Source: Brevibacterium gallinarum (GTDB lineage: Bacteria > Actinomycetota > Actinomycetes > Actinomycetales > Brevibacteriaceae). From it: a DNA stretch of 64,000 nucleotides. A model generated the notes under the pieces. That model saw only the letters and a program-made list of their open reading frames with translations. It made no database searches and was not told the DNA's origin. Of this stretch, positions 49,280-58,557 are shown piece after piece. The stretch spans positions 62,001 through 126,000 of the forward strand of contig NZ_JACSPY010000004.1 in the NCBI RefSeq assembly GCF_014836885.1, in the 5' to 3' direction. Made by a program: the position numbers and the translations under genes. The stretch's first letter is position 1; each line of letters starts with the position of its first letter.

Positions 49280-51310
49280 TCAGTTGTCGTCGGCCGCCGA
49301 CTTCGGCAGCGGCGTGGTCTTCTGCACCTGGAACAGGAACTCGGCGTTCGAGCCGGTCTCCTTCATCTTCGAGATGAGCAGTTCGAGTGCCTGCTGCTGT
49401 TCGAGGCCGGAGAGCACGCGGCGCAGCTTCCACATGACCTTGCGCTCTTCGGGGCTCATGAGGTTCTCTTCGCGGCGGGTGCCTGAGGAGTTGACGTCGA
49501 CAGCCGGGAAGATGCGCTTGTCGGCCAGGTGGCGGCTCAGACGCAGCTCCATGTTGCCGGTGCCCTTGAACTCCTCGAAGATCACTTCGTCCATCTTCGA
49601 GCCGGTCTCAACGAGAGCGGTGGCGAGGATGGTGAGCGAGCCGCCGCCTTCGATGTTGCGGGCGGCGCCGAAGAACTTCTTCGGCGGGTAGAGGGCATTG
49701 GCGTCGACACCGCCGGAGAGGATCCGGCCCGAGGCCGGCTGTGCGAGGTTGTAGGCACGGCCGAGACGGGTGATGTTGTCGAGCAGCACGACGACGTCCT
49801 GGCCCATCTCGACGAGGCGCTTGGCGCGTTCGATGGCGAGTTCGGCGATCGTCGTGTGGTCATCGGCCGGGCGGTCGAAGGTCGAGGCGATGACCTCGCC
49901 CTTGACCGCACGCTGCATGTCGGTGACTTCCTCAGGACGCTCGTCAACGAGGACGACCATGAGGTGGACCTCAGGGTTGTTCTCGGCGATGGCGTTGGCG
50001 ATCTGCTGCATGACCGTCGTCTTGCCGGCCTTCGGCGGGGCGACGATGAGACCGCGCTGGCCCTTGCCGATCGGCGAGACGAGGTCGATGACGCGGGTGG
50101 AGATGAGCTTCGAGGTCGTCTCCAAGCGCAGGCGGTCCTGCGGGTACAGCGGGGTGAGCTTGGAGAAGTCGACGCGGCGCTTGGCGTCCTCGATGCTCAG
50201 GCCGTTGACCGAGTCGAGGCGGACGAGCGCATCGAACTTCTCACGGCGCTTGGAGCGCTGATCGCCCTCGCGCGGCTGCTTGATCGCACCGACGACGGCG
50301 TCACCCTTGCGCAGTCCGTTCTTCTTGACCATGCCAGCGGAGACGTAGACGTCGTTCTGGCCGGGCAGGTAGCCCGAGGTGCGCAGGAAGGCGTAGTTGT
50401 CGTGGACATCGAGGATGCCGCCGACCGGGATGAGCACGTCACCGGGACGCAGATCCTGGTCGTCGCCGTCTCCCCGTCCGCGGCGCTTGCGGTCGCGGTT
50501 GCGACCGCGGTTGCCGCGCCGGTTGCTGTCGTCGCGGTTGCCGCGATTGTCGTCGCGTCCACCGCGGTTGTCGTTGCCGCGGTTGTCGTTGCCGCGGTTG
50601 TCGTTGCCGCGGTTGTCGCCACCGTGTCCACGATCACTCCGATCGCCGCGGTCCTGACGGTCGCCGCGGTTGTCGCCGCGATCATTGCGATCCTGGCGGC
50701 CCTGGCGATCGCCGCGATCCTGGCGGTCGTTGCGGTCGCCACGGTTGTCGTCGCGGCTGCGGTCGCCGCGTCCGTCCTGGTCACCGCGGTTCTGGCGGTC
50801 GCCACCGTCGCCTCGGTCGCCGCGCTCCTGACGCTCACCGCGGTTGTCCCCGCGGTTCTGGCGGTCCCCGCGGTCACGGCGTCCGCCGCGACGGCGCGAG
50901 CCGCCCTCGTCGTCCTGGGAGGACTCGGCGTCGGCCGACTCGCCCTGGTCCCGCTGCGCGTCGCGGCGCTGGCCGCCGCGCTGCTGCGCGTCGGCCTGCT
51001 CGTCGCGGCCGGGCTTGTCACCCTGCTGCTGGGCAGGCTGTTCGGGCTGGGACTGGCGGGCAGGTGCCGCCTGGGCAGCAGCGTCCTGCTGCTGATCTGA
51101 CTGGGGTGCGGACGCGGCCGCAGGCTGCTCCTGCGCAGCCGGAGCTGCGGCAGCGGGTGCCGAGCTGGCAGCTGCCGAGCTCGACGTCCTGCTCTCGATA
51201 GCGGCGATGAGATCCCCCTTGCGCAGGCGACGGTATCCCTTGATGTTGAGACCCGCGGCCATTTCCTGAAGCTGGGGCAGACGCAGAGCAGTGAGATTGC
51301 TTTCTGACAC
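49280..51310 (-). CDS. rho: Transcription termination factor Rho with a long Arg/Gly/Asp/Asn-rich insert
   Basis: A 676-residue Rho. The N-terminal SAP-like segment ([29 protein letters not shown]) is followed by an Ala/Gln/Pro-rich stretch and a ~160-residue region of RGD, DRG, NRG and QDR repeats (about residues 125-285), then the OB-fold RNA-binding domain and the RecA-like ATPase (Walker [11 protein letters not shown] about 425, [16 protein letters not shown]-loop). It unwinds RNA and releases transcripts. High Arg/Gly/Asp inserts of this kind are known in actinobacterial Rho and bind RNA. GTG start at 51310 has AAGGA 7 bases upstream; leader described separately. Confidence 0.94.
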   Translation of the reverse strand: MSESNLTALRLPQLQEMAAGLNIKGYRRLRKGDLIAAIESRTSSSAAASSAPAAAAPAAQEQPAAASAPQSDQQQDAAAQAAPARQSQPEQPAQQQGDKPGRDEQADAQQRGGQRRDAQRDQGESADAESSQDDEGGSRRRGGRRDRGDRQNRGDNRGERQERGDRGDGGDRQNRGDQDGRGDRSRDDNRGDRNDRQDRGDRQGRQDRNDRGDNRGDRQDRGDRSDRGHGGDNRGNDNRGNDNRGNDNRGGRDDNRGNRDDSNRRGNRGRNRDRKRRGRGDGDDQDLRPGDVLIPVGGILDVHDNYAFLRTSGYLPGQNDVYVSAGMVKKNGLRKGDAVVGAIKQPREGDQRSKRREKFDALVRLDSVNGLSIEDAKRRVDFSKLTPLYPQDRLRLETTSKLISTRVIDLVSPIGKGQRGLIVAPPKAGKTTVMQQIANAIAENNPEVHLMVVLVDERPEEVTDMQRAVKGEVIASTFDRPADDHTTIAELAIERAKRLVEMGQDVVVLLDNITRLGRAYNLAQPASGRILSGGVDANALYPPKKFFGAARNIEGGGSLTILATALVETGSKMDEVIFEEFKGTGNMELRLSRHLADKRIFPAVDVNSSGTRREENLMSPEERKVMWKLRRVLSGLEQQQALELLISKMKETGSNAEFLFQVQKTTPLPKSAADDN
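50562..50618. repeat. 15-bp repeat in the Rho insert
   Basis: CCGCGGTTGTCGTTG repeated at 50562, 50577 and 50592, then partial. It encodes NDNRG units on the minus strand and is part of a larger, less regular RGD/N repeat field (about 50450-50910). Confidence 0.85.
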
Positions 51311-51616
51311 GAAGGTTCCTTCTCCCTCGTTCGGCTGCAGCTGCATGAACACAGAGCTGCAGCGACGGACCACACGCACGATTGCGTGCATTCACAAAAT
51401 GAAGTACCTCGGACGCCATAGACGGCGCGGTACGAAGAGCGTTCCCACCCGAGTCGCGGGGCACGATCACATGGAGGTGCCGGTAAAGCGAAGAATGCTG
51501 GGGAACGCCTCTAGCCTAGCGCGATGACGCCCGTTGCGCGAATTCCCACCCGGCCTGTCGCCGTCGCCGAGGCGGCGCAGCCCGGTCCCGGACGTTCGGC
51601 TGGGTCTGCAGACAGG
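51311..51616 (-). promoter_or_regulatory. Intergenic thrB-rho: rho promoter and long leader
   Basis: 306 bases. On the minus strand TTCGCG (51537-51542) and TAGGCT (51513-51518) with 18-base spacing could form the rho promoter, leaving a leader of about 195 bases. Within the leader an in-frame ATG at 51391 would extend Rho by 27 residues but has no ribosome site. No terminator for thrB is clear. A long leader fits the known autoregulation of rho by attenuation (family knowledge); nothing further is recognisable. Confidence 0.4.
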
Positions 51617-52585
51617 TCAGGCGCGCAGCCGGCAGTCGGTCGTCATGACCTCGACACCGGTTTCGGCGATGGCAGCCGGGACGATGCGGGCGGCATCGCC
51701 GGTGAGCACCGCACCGACCTGGGCGGCGAGGTCATCATCGGATCCGAGCACGAGCACGGTCGGGCCGGCCCCGGAGACGACGGCGGCCAGGCCGGCAGCC
51801 CGCAGCGCGTCGACGCGCTCGAGCGCTGCGGTCATCGCCGGGCGGCGGTAGTTCTGGTGCAGCCGGTCGACGGTGGCGTCGAACAGCAGCCCAGGGTCAT
51901 GGCCGATCGCATAGACGAACAGGCCGGCGATCGCCGCATTGGCAGCGGCATCGGCGTGCGGGACGGTCTCGGGCAGCAGGGAGCGCGCCACCGAGGTGTC
52001 GAGTCGTTCGTCGGGGACGATGAGCACGGCTGAGACGTCCTCGGCGACGGGCACAGAGACCGAGCGGGCCTGCCCGTGGCTGTCGGAGTAGGAGACGGTG
52101 ACCCCGCCGAAGATCGCCGGGGCGGCGTTGTCGGGGTGGCCTTCGAAGTGCGTGGCCCACGCAAGCTTCTCCTCCGGTGAGGGTGCCGGCAGCCCGGCGA
52201 AGGCGCTGGCCGCATCAGCGATCGCAATGCCGGCGACGACGGCTGCGGCCGAGGACCCCATCCCGCGGGAGTGGGCGATGACGTTCTCGCACTCCAGGCT
52301 GATCCGGTCGGCGGTCCCGACGCCGCGGGCGGCGAGCACCTCGCGCATGACCCGCAGGATGAGGTGATCCTGCCCGGTCGGCACCTCGTTGGCACCCTCA
52401 CCGGTGATGCGCACGCAGTCGCTGGGGTCGACCGGCCCGTCGTGCAGCCGGGCGCGGACGGTGTCGCGGATGTCAAGGGCGATGCCGAAGCTGTCATAGC
52501 CGGCCCCGAGGTTGGCCGAGGTGGCCGGCACGGTGACCTCGACCTCGGCGACGGCCTGCGGGGTGACCGGTGCGGTGCTCGTCAT
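51617..52585 (-). CDS. thrB: Homoserine kinase
   Basis: A 322-residue GHMP-family kinase converting homoserine to O-phosphohomoserine in threonine synthesis. Motifs: VPATSANLGAGYDSFGIAL, the ATP loop SRGMGSSAAAVVAGIA and the C-terminal VSGAGPTVLVLG. The ATG at 52585 overlaps the thrC stop (TGATG) with GAGGA 6 bases upstream; a GTG three bases earlier is an alternative. Last gene of the thr part. Confidence 0.96.
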   Translation of the reverse strand: MTSTAPVTPQAVAEVEVTVPATSANLGAGYDSFGIALDIRDTVRARLHDGPVDPSDCVRITGEGANEVPTGQDHLILRVMREVLAARGVGTADRISLECENVIAHSRGMGSSAAAVVAGIAIADAASAFAGLPAPSPEEKLAWATHFEGHPDNAAPAIFGGVTVSYSDSHGQARSVSVPVAEDVSAVLIVPDERLDTSVARSLLPETVPHADAAANAAIAGLFVYAIGHDPGLLFDATVDRLHQNYRRPAMTAALERVDALRAAGLAAVVSGAGPTVLVLGSDDDLAAQVGAVLTGDAARIVPAAIAETGVEVMTTDCRLRA

Positions 52586-53673
52586 CACGCGTCCTCGAGT
52601 CCGAGCTCGCGGGCGGCGGAGACCGCGTCGACCGGCACCCGGGTGGGGGTGAGGTTGGAGCCGTCAGCGGTGTGCAGCGCCCACTGCGGGTCCTTGAGGC
52701 CGTGTCCGGTGACGGTGCACACGATGCGCGCACCGGCCGGGATCTCACCGGCCTCAGCCTGCTGCAGAAGTCCTGCGATCGAGGCGGCCGAGCCGGGTTC
52801 GACGAAGATGCCCTCGGTCGAGGACAGCAGCCGGTGGGCGGCGAGGATCTCCTCATCGGTGACGGCCTTGATGACGCCGCCGGATTCGTCGCGAGCGGCG
52901 ATCGCCTGATCCCACGAGGCGGGGTTGCCGATCCGGATGGCGGTCGCGACGGTCTCCGGGTCATCGACCGGATGGCCCTTGACGAGCGGGGCGGCACCGG
53001 CGGCCTGGAAGCCCCACATGCGCGGAGTTCCGGTCGCCAGGCCGGCTGCCGCGTATTCGCGGTAGCCCTTCCAGTAGGCGGTGATGTTGCCGGCGTTGCC
53101 GACGGGCAGCACGTGGATGTCCGGGGCGTCGCCGAGTGCGTCGACGATCTCGAAGGAGGCGGTCTTCTGCCCTTCGATCCGGTCGGGGTTGACCGAGTTG
53201 ACGAGGTGGACCGGGTAGGCCTCCGAGAGCTTGCGGCACAGGGTCAGGCAGTCGTCGAAGTTGCCGTCGACCTCGAGCAGCTCGGCACCGTGGGCGACCG
53301 CCTGGCTCATCTTGCCCACCGCGATCTTGCCGGCCGGCACGAGCACCGCACATGTCAGCCCGGCCTTCGTCGCATAGGCGGCCGCCGACGCCGAGGTGTT
53401 GCCGGTCGAAGCGCAGATGACAGCCTTGGCGCCGTAGGCGAGGGCCTTCGAGATCGCCATCGTCATCCCGCGGTCCTTGAACGACCCGGTCGGGTTCATG
53501 CCCTCGTACTTGACCCACACCTCGGCGCCGGTGCGCTCGGAGAGCTGCTCGGCGTGGATGAGCGGGGTGCCGCCCTCGCCGAGGGTGACGGCGCGGGAGT
53601 CGGCGGCGATGTCGAGGAAGTCGCGGTACTCCTCGATGACGCCCTGCCACTGGTGGCGGTGGGCAGCGGTCAT
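52585..53673 (-). CDS. thrC: Threonine synthase
   Basis: A 362-residue PLP enzyme that converts O-phosphohomoserine to threonine. PLP Lys in the [14 protein letters not shown] motif (about residue 61-74), the [11 protein letters not shown] loop and [18 protein letters not shown] phosphate site. Cytoplasmic. ATG at 53673, with AAGGAG 6 bases upstream; 42 bases after hom. Overlaps thrB by one base. Confidence 0.97.
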   Translation of the reverse strand: MTAAHRHQWQGVIEEYRDFLDIAADSRAVTLGEGGTPLIHAEQLSERTGAEVWVKYEGMNPTGSFKDRGMTMAISKALAYGAKAVICASTGNTSASAAAYATKAGLTCAVLVPAGKIAVGKMSQAVAHGAELLEVDGNFDDCLTLCRKLSEAYPVHLVNSVNPDRIEGQKTASFEIVDALGDAPDIHVLPVGNAGNITAYWKGYREYAAAGLATGTPRMWGFQAAGAAPLVKGHPVDDPETVATAIRIGNPASWDQAIAARDESGGVIKAVTDEEILAAHRLLSSTEGIFVEPGSAASIAGLLQQAEAGEIPAGARIVCTVTGHGLKDPQWALHTADGSNLTPTRVPVDAVSAARELGLEDA

Positions 53674-53715
53674 GGGGTCTCCTTCACGGGATGGTGGTGT
53701 GCCGGTGAGCTCGGC

Positions 53716-55026
53716 TCAGTGGCCTTCGATGCGCAGCACGGACTTGAGTTCGTTGACGGCGTCGAGGGCGACGGCGCGCTCGACCGTCTTGGCCAGCGCG
53801 GCATCGGTGCCCGAGTGGGTGGCGATGACGAGCTTGGCGCGCTGCGGGGCGTCGTCGTCGGTGGGTTCGAGCTGGGTCTGCTGCATCAGCTCGATCGAGG
53901 TGCCCTCTTCGGCGAAGACCTGCGAGATCTGCGCGAGCACGCCGGGGCGGTCGAAGACGTCGAAGGTGATCTGGTAGCGGGTGCGGATCGCTGAGATCGG
54001 CAGCACCGGCAGCCGGCTGCCGACCGAGCGGCGGGCCTGGCCGGTGCCGCCGAGGACCTTGCGGCGGGCGGTCGAGACGATGTCGCCGAGCACCGCCGAG
54101 GCAGTCGGCGCTCCGCCTGCCCCCTGGCCATAGAACATGAGCGAACCAGCGGCTTCGGCTTCGACGAAGACGGCGTTGAATGCCCCGCCGACACTAGCCA
54201 GGGCGTGGTCCTTGGGCAGCAGCGCCGGATAGACGCGGGCGGAGACGCCGGGGCCGGCCGGTGAGTCCTCAAGCGTTTCGCAGATCGCGAGCAGCTTGAT
54301 GGTGAAGCCCTGGGCGGAGGCGGTCTCGACCATGTCGGCGGTGACGCCGGTGATGCCCTCGACATGGACGTCGTCGATGCTCACGCGGGTGTGGAAGGCC
54401 AGCGAGGCGAGGATCGCGGCCTTGGCGGCAGCGTCGTGGCCGCCGATGTCGGCGGTCGGGTCGGCCTCGGCGTAGCCGAGCTCCTGGGCAGTGGCCAGGG
54501 CGTGGTCGAAGTCCCAGCCCTCCTTCTCCATCTGGTCGAGGATGTAGTTCGTCGTGCCGTTGACGATGCCGAGCACGCGGGTGATGCGGTCACCGGCCAG
54601 GGAGTTGACGACCGGGCGGATGATCGGGATCGCCCCGGCGACGGCGGCCTCGTGCTCGAGGCGGACGCCGGCGTCTTCTGCCGCGGCGAGCAGCTCGGCG
54701 TAGTCGCTGGCCAGCAGCGCCTTGTTCGCGGTCACCACCGAGGCGCCGGAGCGCAGGGCGGTGAGGATGAGTTCGCGGGCCGGTTCGTGCCCGCCCATGA
54801 GCTCGACGACGATGTCGGCTCCGTCGATGGCGGCAGCGGTGTCGGTGGTGAGCAGCTCGGACGGGATGCCGGGACGCTCCTTGCCGGCATCGCGCACGGC
54901 GACAGCCGAGATCTCCAGCGGTACGCCGACGCGGGCTTCGAGGTCGGCGGCGTTGCCGAGGATCCGGGCGGCGACTTCGGTGCCGACGACACCGCAGCCG
55001 AGCATGGCGACCTTGAGGGGTTTCAT
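53716..55026 (-). CDS. hom: Homoserine dehydrogenase
   Basis: A 436-residue NAD(P)-dependent enzyme (aspartate semialdehyde to homoserine). N-terminal Rossmann MLGCGVVGTEVAARIL, VTANKALLAS, the catalytic GIVNGTTNYILDQM and a C-terminal ACT domain (about 355-430, RYQITFDVFDRPGVLAQISQV) for threonine feedback inhibition. The ATG at 55026 overlaps the lysA stop (ATGA), so lysine and threonine branches are coupled. Confidence 0.97.
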   Translation of the reverse strand: MKPLKVAMLGCGVVGTEVAARILGNAADLEARVGVPLEISAVAVRDAGKERPGIPSELLTTDTAAAIDGADIVVELMGGHEPARELILTALRSGASVVTANKALLASDYAELLAAAEDAGVRLEHEAAVAGAIPIIRPVVNSLAGDRITRVLGIVNGTTNYILDQMEKEGWDFDHALATAQELGYAEADPTADIGGHDAAAKAAILASLAFHTRVSIDDVHVEGITGVTADMVETASAQGFTIKLLAICETLEDSPAGPGVSARVYPALLPKDHALASVGGAFNAVFVEAEAAGSLMFYGQGAGGAPTASAVLGDIVSTARRKVLGGTGQARRSVGSRLPVLPISAIRTRYQITFDVFDRPGVLAQISQVFAEEGTSIELMQQTQLEPTDDDAPQRAKLVIATHSGTDAALAKTVERAVALDAVNELKSVLRIEGH

Positions 55027-56519
55027 CGTGTGGTGCTCCTTCTTTCGTGGGGCGCGGGCTCGTCAGTGGTTTCGGGTGCCCGGCCGTCTGTGGCAGCGGC
55101 CGTAGAGCTGAAGCCGGTGTCCCAGGCGAGGACGTCGGCATGGGTTTCGGGCCGGATGACCCAGCCGAGCCGCTCACCGTCGACGGCGAGCACGCCTGGG
55201 CGCGGGACGTGGTTGTAGTTCGAGGACAGCGACCGGCAGTAGGCGCCGGTGTCCGGCACCGCGATGAGGTCACCGCGGGTGACGTCGTTGGGCAGGTATT
55301 CGTCGCGGACGATGATGTCACCGCTCTCGCAGTGCTTGCCGACCACACGCACGACTGCCGGTTCGCTGGCTGAGTCGCGGTTGGCCAGCGTGCACGAGTA
55401 GTCGGCGTCGTAGAGGGCAGTGCGGATATTGTCGCTCATGCCCCCGTCGACGGCGACGTAGAGCCGCTCCCCCGACCCGGTCTCGACGACCTTCGTGCTG
55501 CCGACGGTGTAGAGGGTGAAGATCGACGGACCGGAGATCGCCCGGCCCGGTTCGAAGGACACCACCGGCAGCGTCGAGCCGGTGGCCTCACAGGCCGAGG
55601 CGACGACGGAGGCGAGCCGGCCGGCCATCTCGGTGAAGGTCAGCGGGGTGTCCTGCGAGGTGTAGCGGATGCCGAAGCCGCCGCCCAGGTCGACCTCGGG
55701 CAGATCGACGCCGAGTTCGGTCAGGATGCGGGCACGCAGCTCGATGATGCGGGTGGCGGCGATGTCGAAGCCGGAGGATTCGAAGATCTGCGAGCCGATG
55801 TGGCTGTGCAGGCCGAGGAAGTCGAGGTCCTCGCTGGCGGCGATCCGCCCGGCGGCGTCGAAGGCGTCGCCGCTGTGCAGGGACAGGCCGAACTTCTGGT
55901 CCTCGTGTGCGGTGGCGATGAAGTCGTGGGTGTGGGCTTCGACGCCGACGGTGACCCGCAGCATGACCGGGGCGCGCACACCTCGGGCGCGAGCGGCGGC
56001 GGCGACCCGCGGGATCTCGTCGAAGGAGTCGATGACGATGCGGCCGATCCCCCAGTCGAGGGCGAAGGCGATCTCCTCATCGGATTTGTTGTTGCCGTGC
56101 AGCCCGACAGTGCGCGGGTCGACACCGGCACGGTGGGCGACCATGAGCTCGCCGAGGGTGCAGGTGTCGATGCCCATGCCTTCGCCTGCGACCCATTCGG
56201 CGACGGCGGTGCACAGGAAGGACTTGCCGGCGTAGTAGGCCTTCGCCTCGGTGCCGATCGCGCTGAACGCCGCGGAGAAGGCGGTGACGAAATCGGCTGC
56301 CCGGTGCTTGAGGTCGGCGACGTCGAGGACGTACAGCGGTGAGCCGTAGGTCTCGGCGAGCTCGGTGACGCGGAGGCCGGCGATGGTGAGCTCGCCGTCG
56401 GCGGTCTTGTCGACGCTGCGCGACCACAGCGAGGGCATGAGCGCGTTGACGTCATCGGGGTACGGCAGCCACACCGGCGGCGGGGTGGCATGCAGGATGC
56501 CGGCGATATGGGCGGGCAT
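55023..56519 (-). CDS. lysA: Diaminopimelate decarboxylase
   Basis: A 498-residue PLP enzyme converting meso-diaminopimelate to lysine. PLP-binding KAYYAGKSFLCT, CELD-like GIDTCTLGELMVAH, HSHIGSQIF, GGGFGIRY and the C-terminal VVGKHCESGDIIVRDE with Cys. The N-terminus is about 50 residues longer than the catalytic core needs (AHIAGILHATPPP), and the C-terminus has a 30-residue Ala/Thr tail. The ATG at 56519 shares its A with the argS stop (TAATG). Confidence 0.96.
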   Translation of the reverse strand: MPAHIAGILHATPPPVWLPYPDDVNALMPSLWSRSVDKTADGELTIAGLRVTELAETYGSPLYVLDVADLKHRAADFVTAFSAAFSAIGTEAKAYYAGKSFLCTAVAEWVAGEGMGIDTCTLGELMVAHRAGVDPRTVGLHGNNKSDEEIAFALDWGIGRIVIDSFDEIPRVAAAARARGVRAPVMLRVTVGVEAHTHDFIATAHEDQKFGLSLHSGDAFDAAGRIAASEDLDFLGLHSHIGSQIFESSGFDIAATRIIELRARILTELGVDLPEVDLGGGFGIRYTSQDTPLTFTEMAGRLASVVASACEATGSTLPVVSFEPGRAISGPSIFTLYTVGSTKVVETGSGERLYVAVDGGMSDNIRTALYDADYSCTLANRDSASEPAVVRVVGKHCESGDIIVRDEYLPNDVTRGDLIAVPDTGAYCRSLSSNYNHVPRPGVLAVDGERLGWVIRPETHADVLAWDTGFSSTAAATDGRAPETTDEPAPHERRSTTR

Positions 56520-58216
56520 TACATCCGCTCCGGGGCGCTGACGCCGAGCAGCCGCAGGCCGTTGCGCAGCACGGTGGCGGTCGCGAGATCGAGGACGAGG
56601 CGCGAGGAGTGCACCGCCTCGATGTCCTCACCGGCGCGCGGGGTGACGCGGCAGCTGTCGTACCACTTGTGGAAGCTGCCGGCGAGGCTTTCGAGGTAGC
56701 GGGCGACCCGGTGCGGTTCGCGCAGCTCGGCAGCCTGGGCGACCACGCGCGGGAAGTCGGCCAGGGCGGCCAGCAGCGTCGCCTCGGTCGCGTCGGTCAG
56801 GGTGGAGGCGTCGAAAGCATCAGTGGTGATGCCGGCGGCTGCGGCGTTGCGGGCCACGGAGTGGGCGCGGGCGTGGGCGTACTGGACGTAGTAGACCGGG
56901 TTGTCGTTGCTGGCGCTGCGCAGCACCTCGGGATCGAGGGTCAGCGGCGAGTCGGCCGGCTGGCGGGCCAGCGAGTAGCGCACGGCGTCGCGGCCGAGCC
57001 AGTCGATGATGTCGCGCAGCTCGATGATGTTGCCGGCGCGCTTGGACAGCTTGGCGCCGTTGACCTTGATGAGCTGGCCGATGAGCACCTCGATGTTCTT
57101 CTCCGGGTCATCGCCGGCAGCTGCCGCGATCGCCTTGAGCCGGCCGATGTAGCCGTGGTGGTCGGCGCCGAGGAGGTAGATCTTCTCGATGAAGCCGCGG
57201 TCCTTCTTATCCAGGTAGTAGGCGGCATCGGCGGCGAAGTAGGTCGGGTTGCCGTCAGCGCGGATGAGCACCCGGTCCTTGTCGTCGCCGAACTCAGTGG
57301 TGCGCAGCCACACGGCGCCGTCGTGGTCGTAGACGTGGCCCTGTTCGCGCAGCCGGCCGACAGCGGTGGTGACGGCGTTGGAGCTGTGCAGGCCGGCTTC
57401 GGAGAACCATACGTCGAAGCTGACGTCGAAGTCGGCGAGGGTGTCGCGGATGTCGGCCATCTGCAGCTCATAGGCGCGTTCGCGCAGGCGGGCGCGCACA
57501 TCATCGGGGATGACGGCCGGTGCCGGATCGTCGGCATCCGATTCGGGCACCTGCGCGGTGGCTTTGACCTCGGCGGCCAGCTCCGGGTCCGAGGTGGTGA
57601 TCGTCTGGGCGATCTCGGTGACGTATTCGCCGGGGTAGCCGCCGGCAGGCACCTCGCGGCCGAGCAGGCGGGCGACGACGGAGTCGGCGAAGACGTCCAT
57701 CTGCGCGCCGGCATCGTTGATGTAGTACTCGGCGGTGACGTTCGCCCCGGCGGCGGCGAGCACGCGGGCGATCGCATCGCCGAGGGCGGCCCAGCGGGTG
57801 TGGCCGAGGTGCAGCGGGCCAGTCGGGTTGGCGGAGACGAACTCCATGTTGATGATGTGCCCGGCCAGGGTCTTCGTGCGGCCGTAGTCGTCTCCGGCGG
57901 CGATGATGTCGGCGGCCAGCGCGCCGGCGGCACCGGCGGCCAGGGTGATGTTGATGAATCCCGGTCCGGCCACCTCGGCGTCGTCGATGCCCTCATCAGC
58001 GGCCAGCACCGCGGCGATCTCGGTGGCGAGGTCCCGCGGATTGAGCCCGGCCTTCTTCGCCGTCTGCAGTGCCACGTTCGAAGACCAGTCGCCGTGGGCG
58101 CGGTTCTTCGGTCGCTCGACGACGAGCCGGGCGGGTGCTTCGATGGCGTAGCCGTGCTGCATGTTCAGCTGGCCGATGGCAGAGCGGATGGCTTCTTTGA
58201 GCTGTTCGGGAGTCAC
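56519..58216 (-). CDS. argS: Arginine-tRNA ligase
   Basis: A 565-residue class I synthetase for tRNA-Arg. N-terminal Add1 domain, HIGH-type HLGH in SANPTGPLHLGHTRWAALGDAI (about residue 132-140), KMSKS-like KLSKRAGN (about 390), and C-terminal DALR anticodon domain (QYAHARAHSVARNA). The GTG start at 58216 follows a TACGCT -10-like box by 6 bases, suggesting a leaderless start. First gene of the argS-lysA-hom-thrCB run. argS-lysA as an operon responds to arginine and lysine in Corynebacterium (knowledge). Confidence 0.97.
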   Translation of the reverse strand: MTPEQLKEAIRSAIGQLNMQHGYAIEAPARLVVERPKNRAHGDWSSNVALQTAKKAGLNPRDLATEIAAVLAADEGIDDAEVAGPGFINITLAAGAAGALAADIIAAGDDYGRTKTLAGHIINMEFVSANPTGPLHLGHTRWAALGDAIARVLAAAGANVTAEYYINDAGAQMDVFADSVVARLLGREVPAGGYPGEYVTEIAQTITTSDPELAAEVKATAQVPESDADDPAPAVIPDDVRARLRERAYELQMADIRDTLADFDVSFDVWFSEAGLHSSNAVTTAVGRLREQGHVYDHDGAVWLRTTEFGDDKDRVLIRADGNPTYFAADAAYYLDKKDRGFIEKIYLLGADHHGYIGRLKAIAAAAGDDPEKNIEVLIGQLIKVNGAKLSKRAGNIIELRDIIDWLGRDAVRYSLARQPADSPLTLDPEVLRSASNDNPVYYVQYAHARAHSVARNAAAAGITTDAFDASTLTDATEATLLAALADFPRVVAQAAELREPHRVARYLESLAGSFHKWYDSCRVTPRAGEDIEAVHSSRLVLDLATATVLRNGLRLLGVSAPERM

Positions 58217-58218
58217 GT

Positions 58219-58249
58219 GCTTAGCGTATTACCTTGCCCGTGGCTAAGC
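58219..58249. promoter_or_regulatory. Inverted repeat spanning the argS promoter
   Basis: GCTTAGC (58219-58225) and GCTAAGC (58243-58249) with 17 bases between. On the minus strand TAATAC/TACGCT lie within, and the GTG start follows at 58216. A repressor site at the head of the argS-lysA-hom-thr genes is an inference from symmetry and position. Confidence 0.4.
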
Positions 58250-58328
58250 GACTTGAGGCCCGCTATTCGGTATCGGTGTGAGCGGGCCGACACGTCCGGC
58301 CGGCGGCTGACCGGCGGCTGGGACGAAG

Positions 58329-58364
58329 CAGGCCCGTCACCTGGATTTCCAGGTGACGGGCCTG
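58329..58364 (-). terminator. Strong terminator of tRNA-Arg(CCG)
   Basis: 16-bp stem (58329-58344 with 58349-58364), ATTT/AAAT loop, 7 bases past the tRNA 3' end on the minus strand. Confidence 0.85.
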
Positions 58365-58370
58365 ATGTCG

Positions 58371-58443
58371 CGCCCGCGACAGGATTCGAACCTACGACCT
58401 TCTGCTCCGGAGGCAGACGCTCTATCCGCTGAGCTACGCGGGC
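58371..58443 (-). tRNA. tRNA-Arg(CCG)
   Basis: 73-base cloverleaf. Acceptor GCCCGCG/CGCGGGC with discriminator G, anticodon stem TCTGC/GCAGA and loop CTCCGGA giving anticodon CCG, T-loop GGTTCGAATCC. CCA is not encoded. A TAGTAT -10-like box lies just upstream. Confidence 0.96.
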
Positions 58444-58515
58444 TGGCAACTCGACAATACTAGCACTCCTGTGCGCTGTCACGCGCACCGGCCGCTGGTG
58501 AGCCGAGCCACGGTG

Positions 58516-58542
58516 CCGCGGCGCTGCCTGTCAGCGCTGCGG
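58516..58542 (-). terminator. Hairpin after the VanY-like gene
   Basis: 11-bp stem (58516-58526 with 58532-58542, one G-T pair), 5-base loop, 16 bases past the stop on the minus strand. Confidence 0.6.
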
Positions 58543-58557
58543 CCGTGAGTCAGTGGG

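Noticed and set aside
50397..50657. CRISPR-like array at the 15-bp repeats in rho
   Set aside because: Repeats are contiguous, with no spacers, and are coding.
50197..51375. Ala/Thr-rich minus-strand frame offset from rho
   Set aside because: Translates the repeat-rich insert of rho in a different frame; repeat DNA stays open in several frames.
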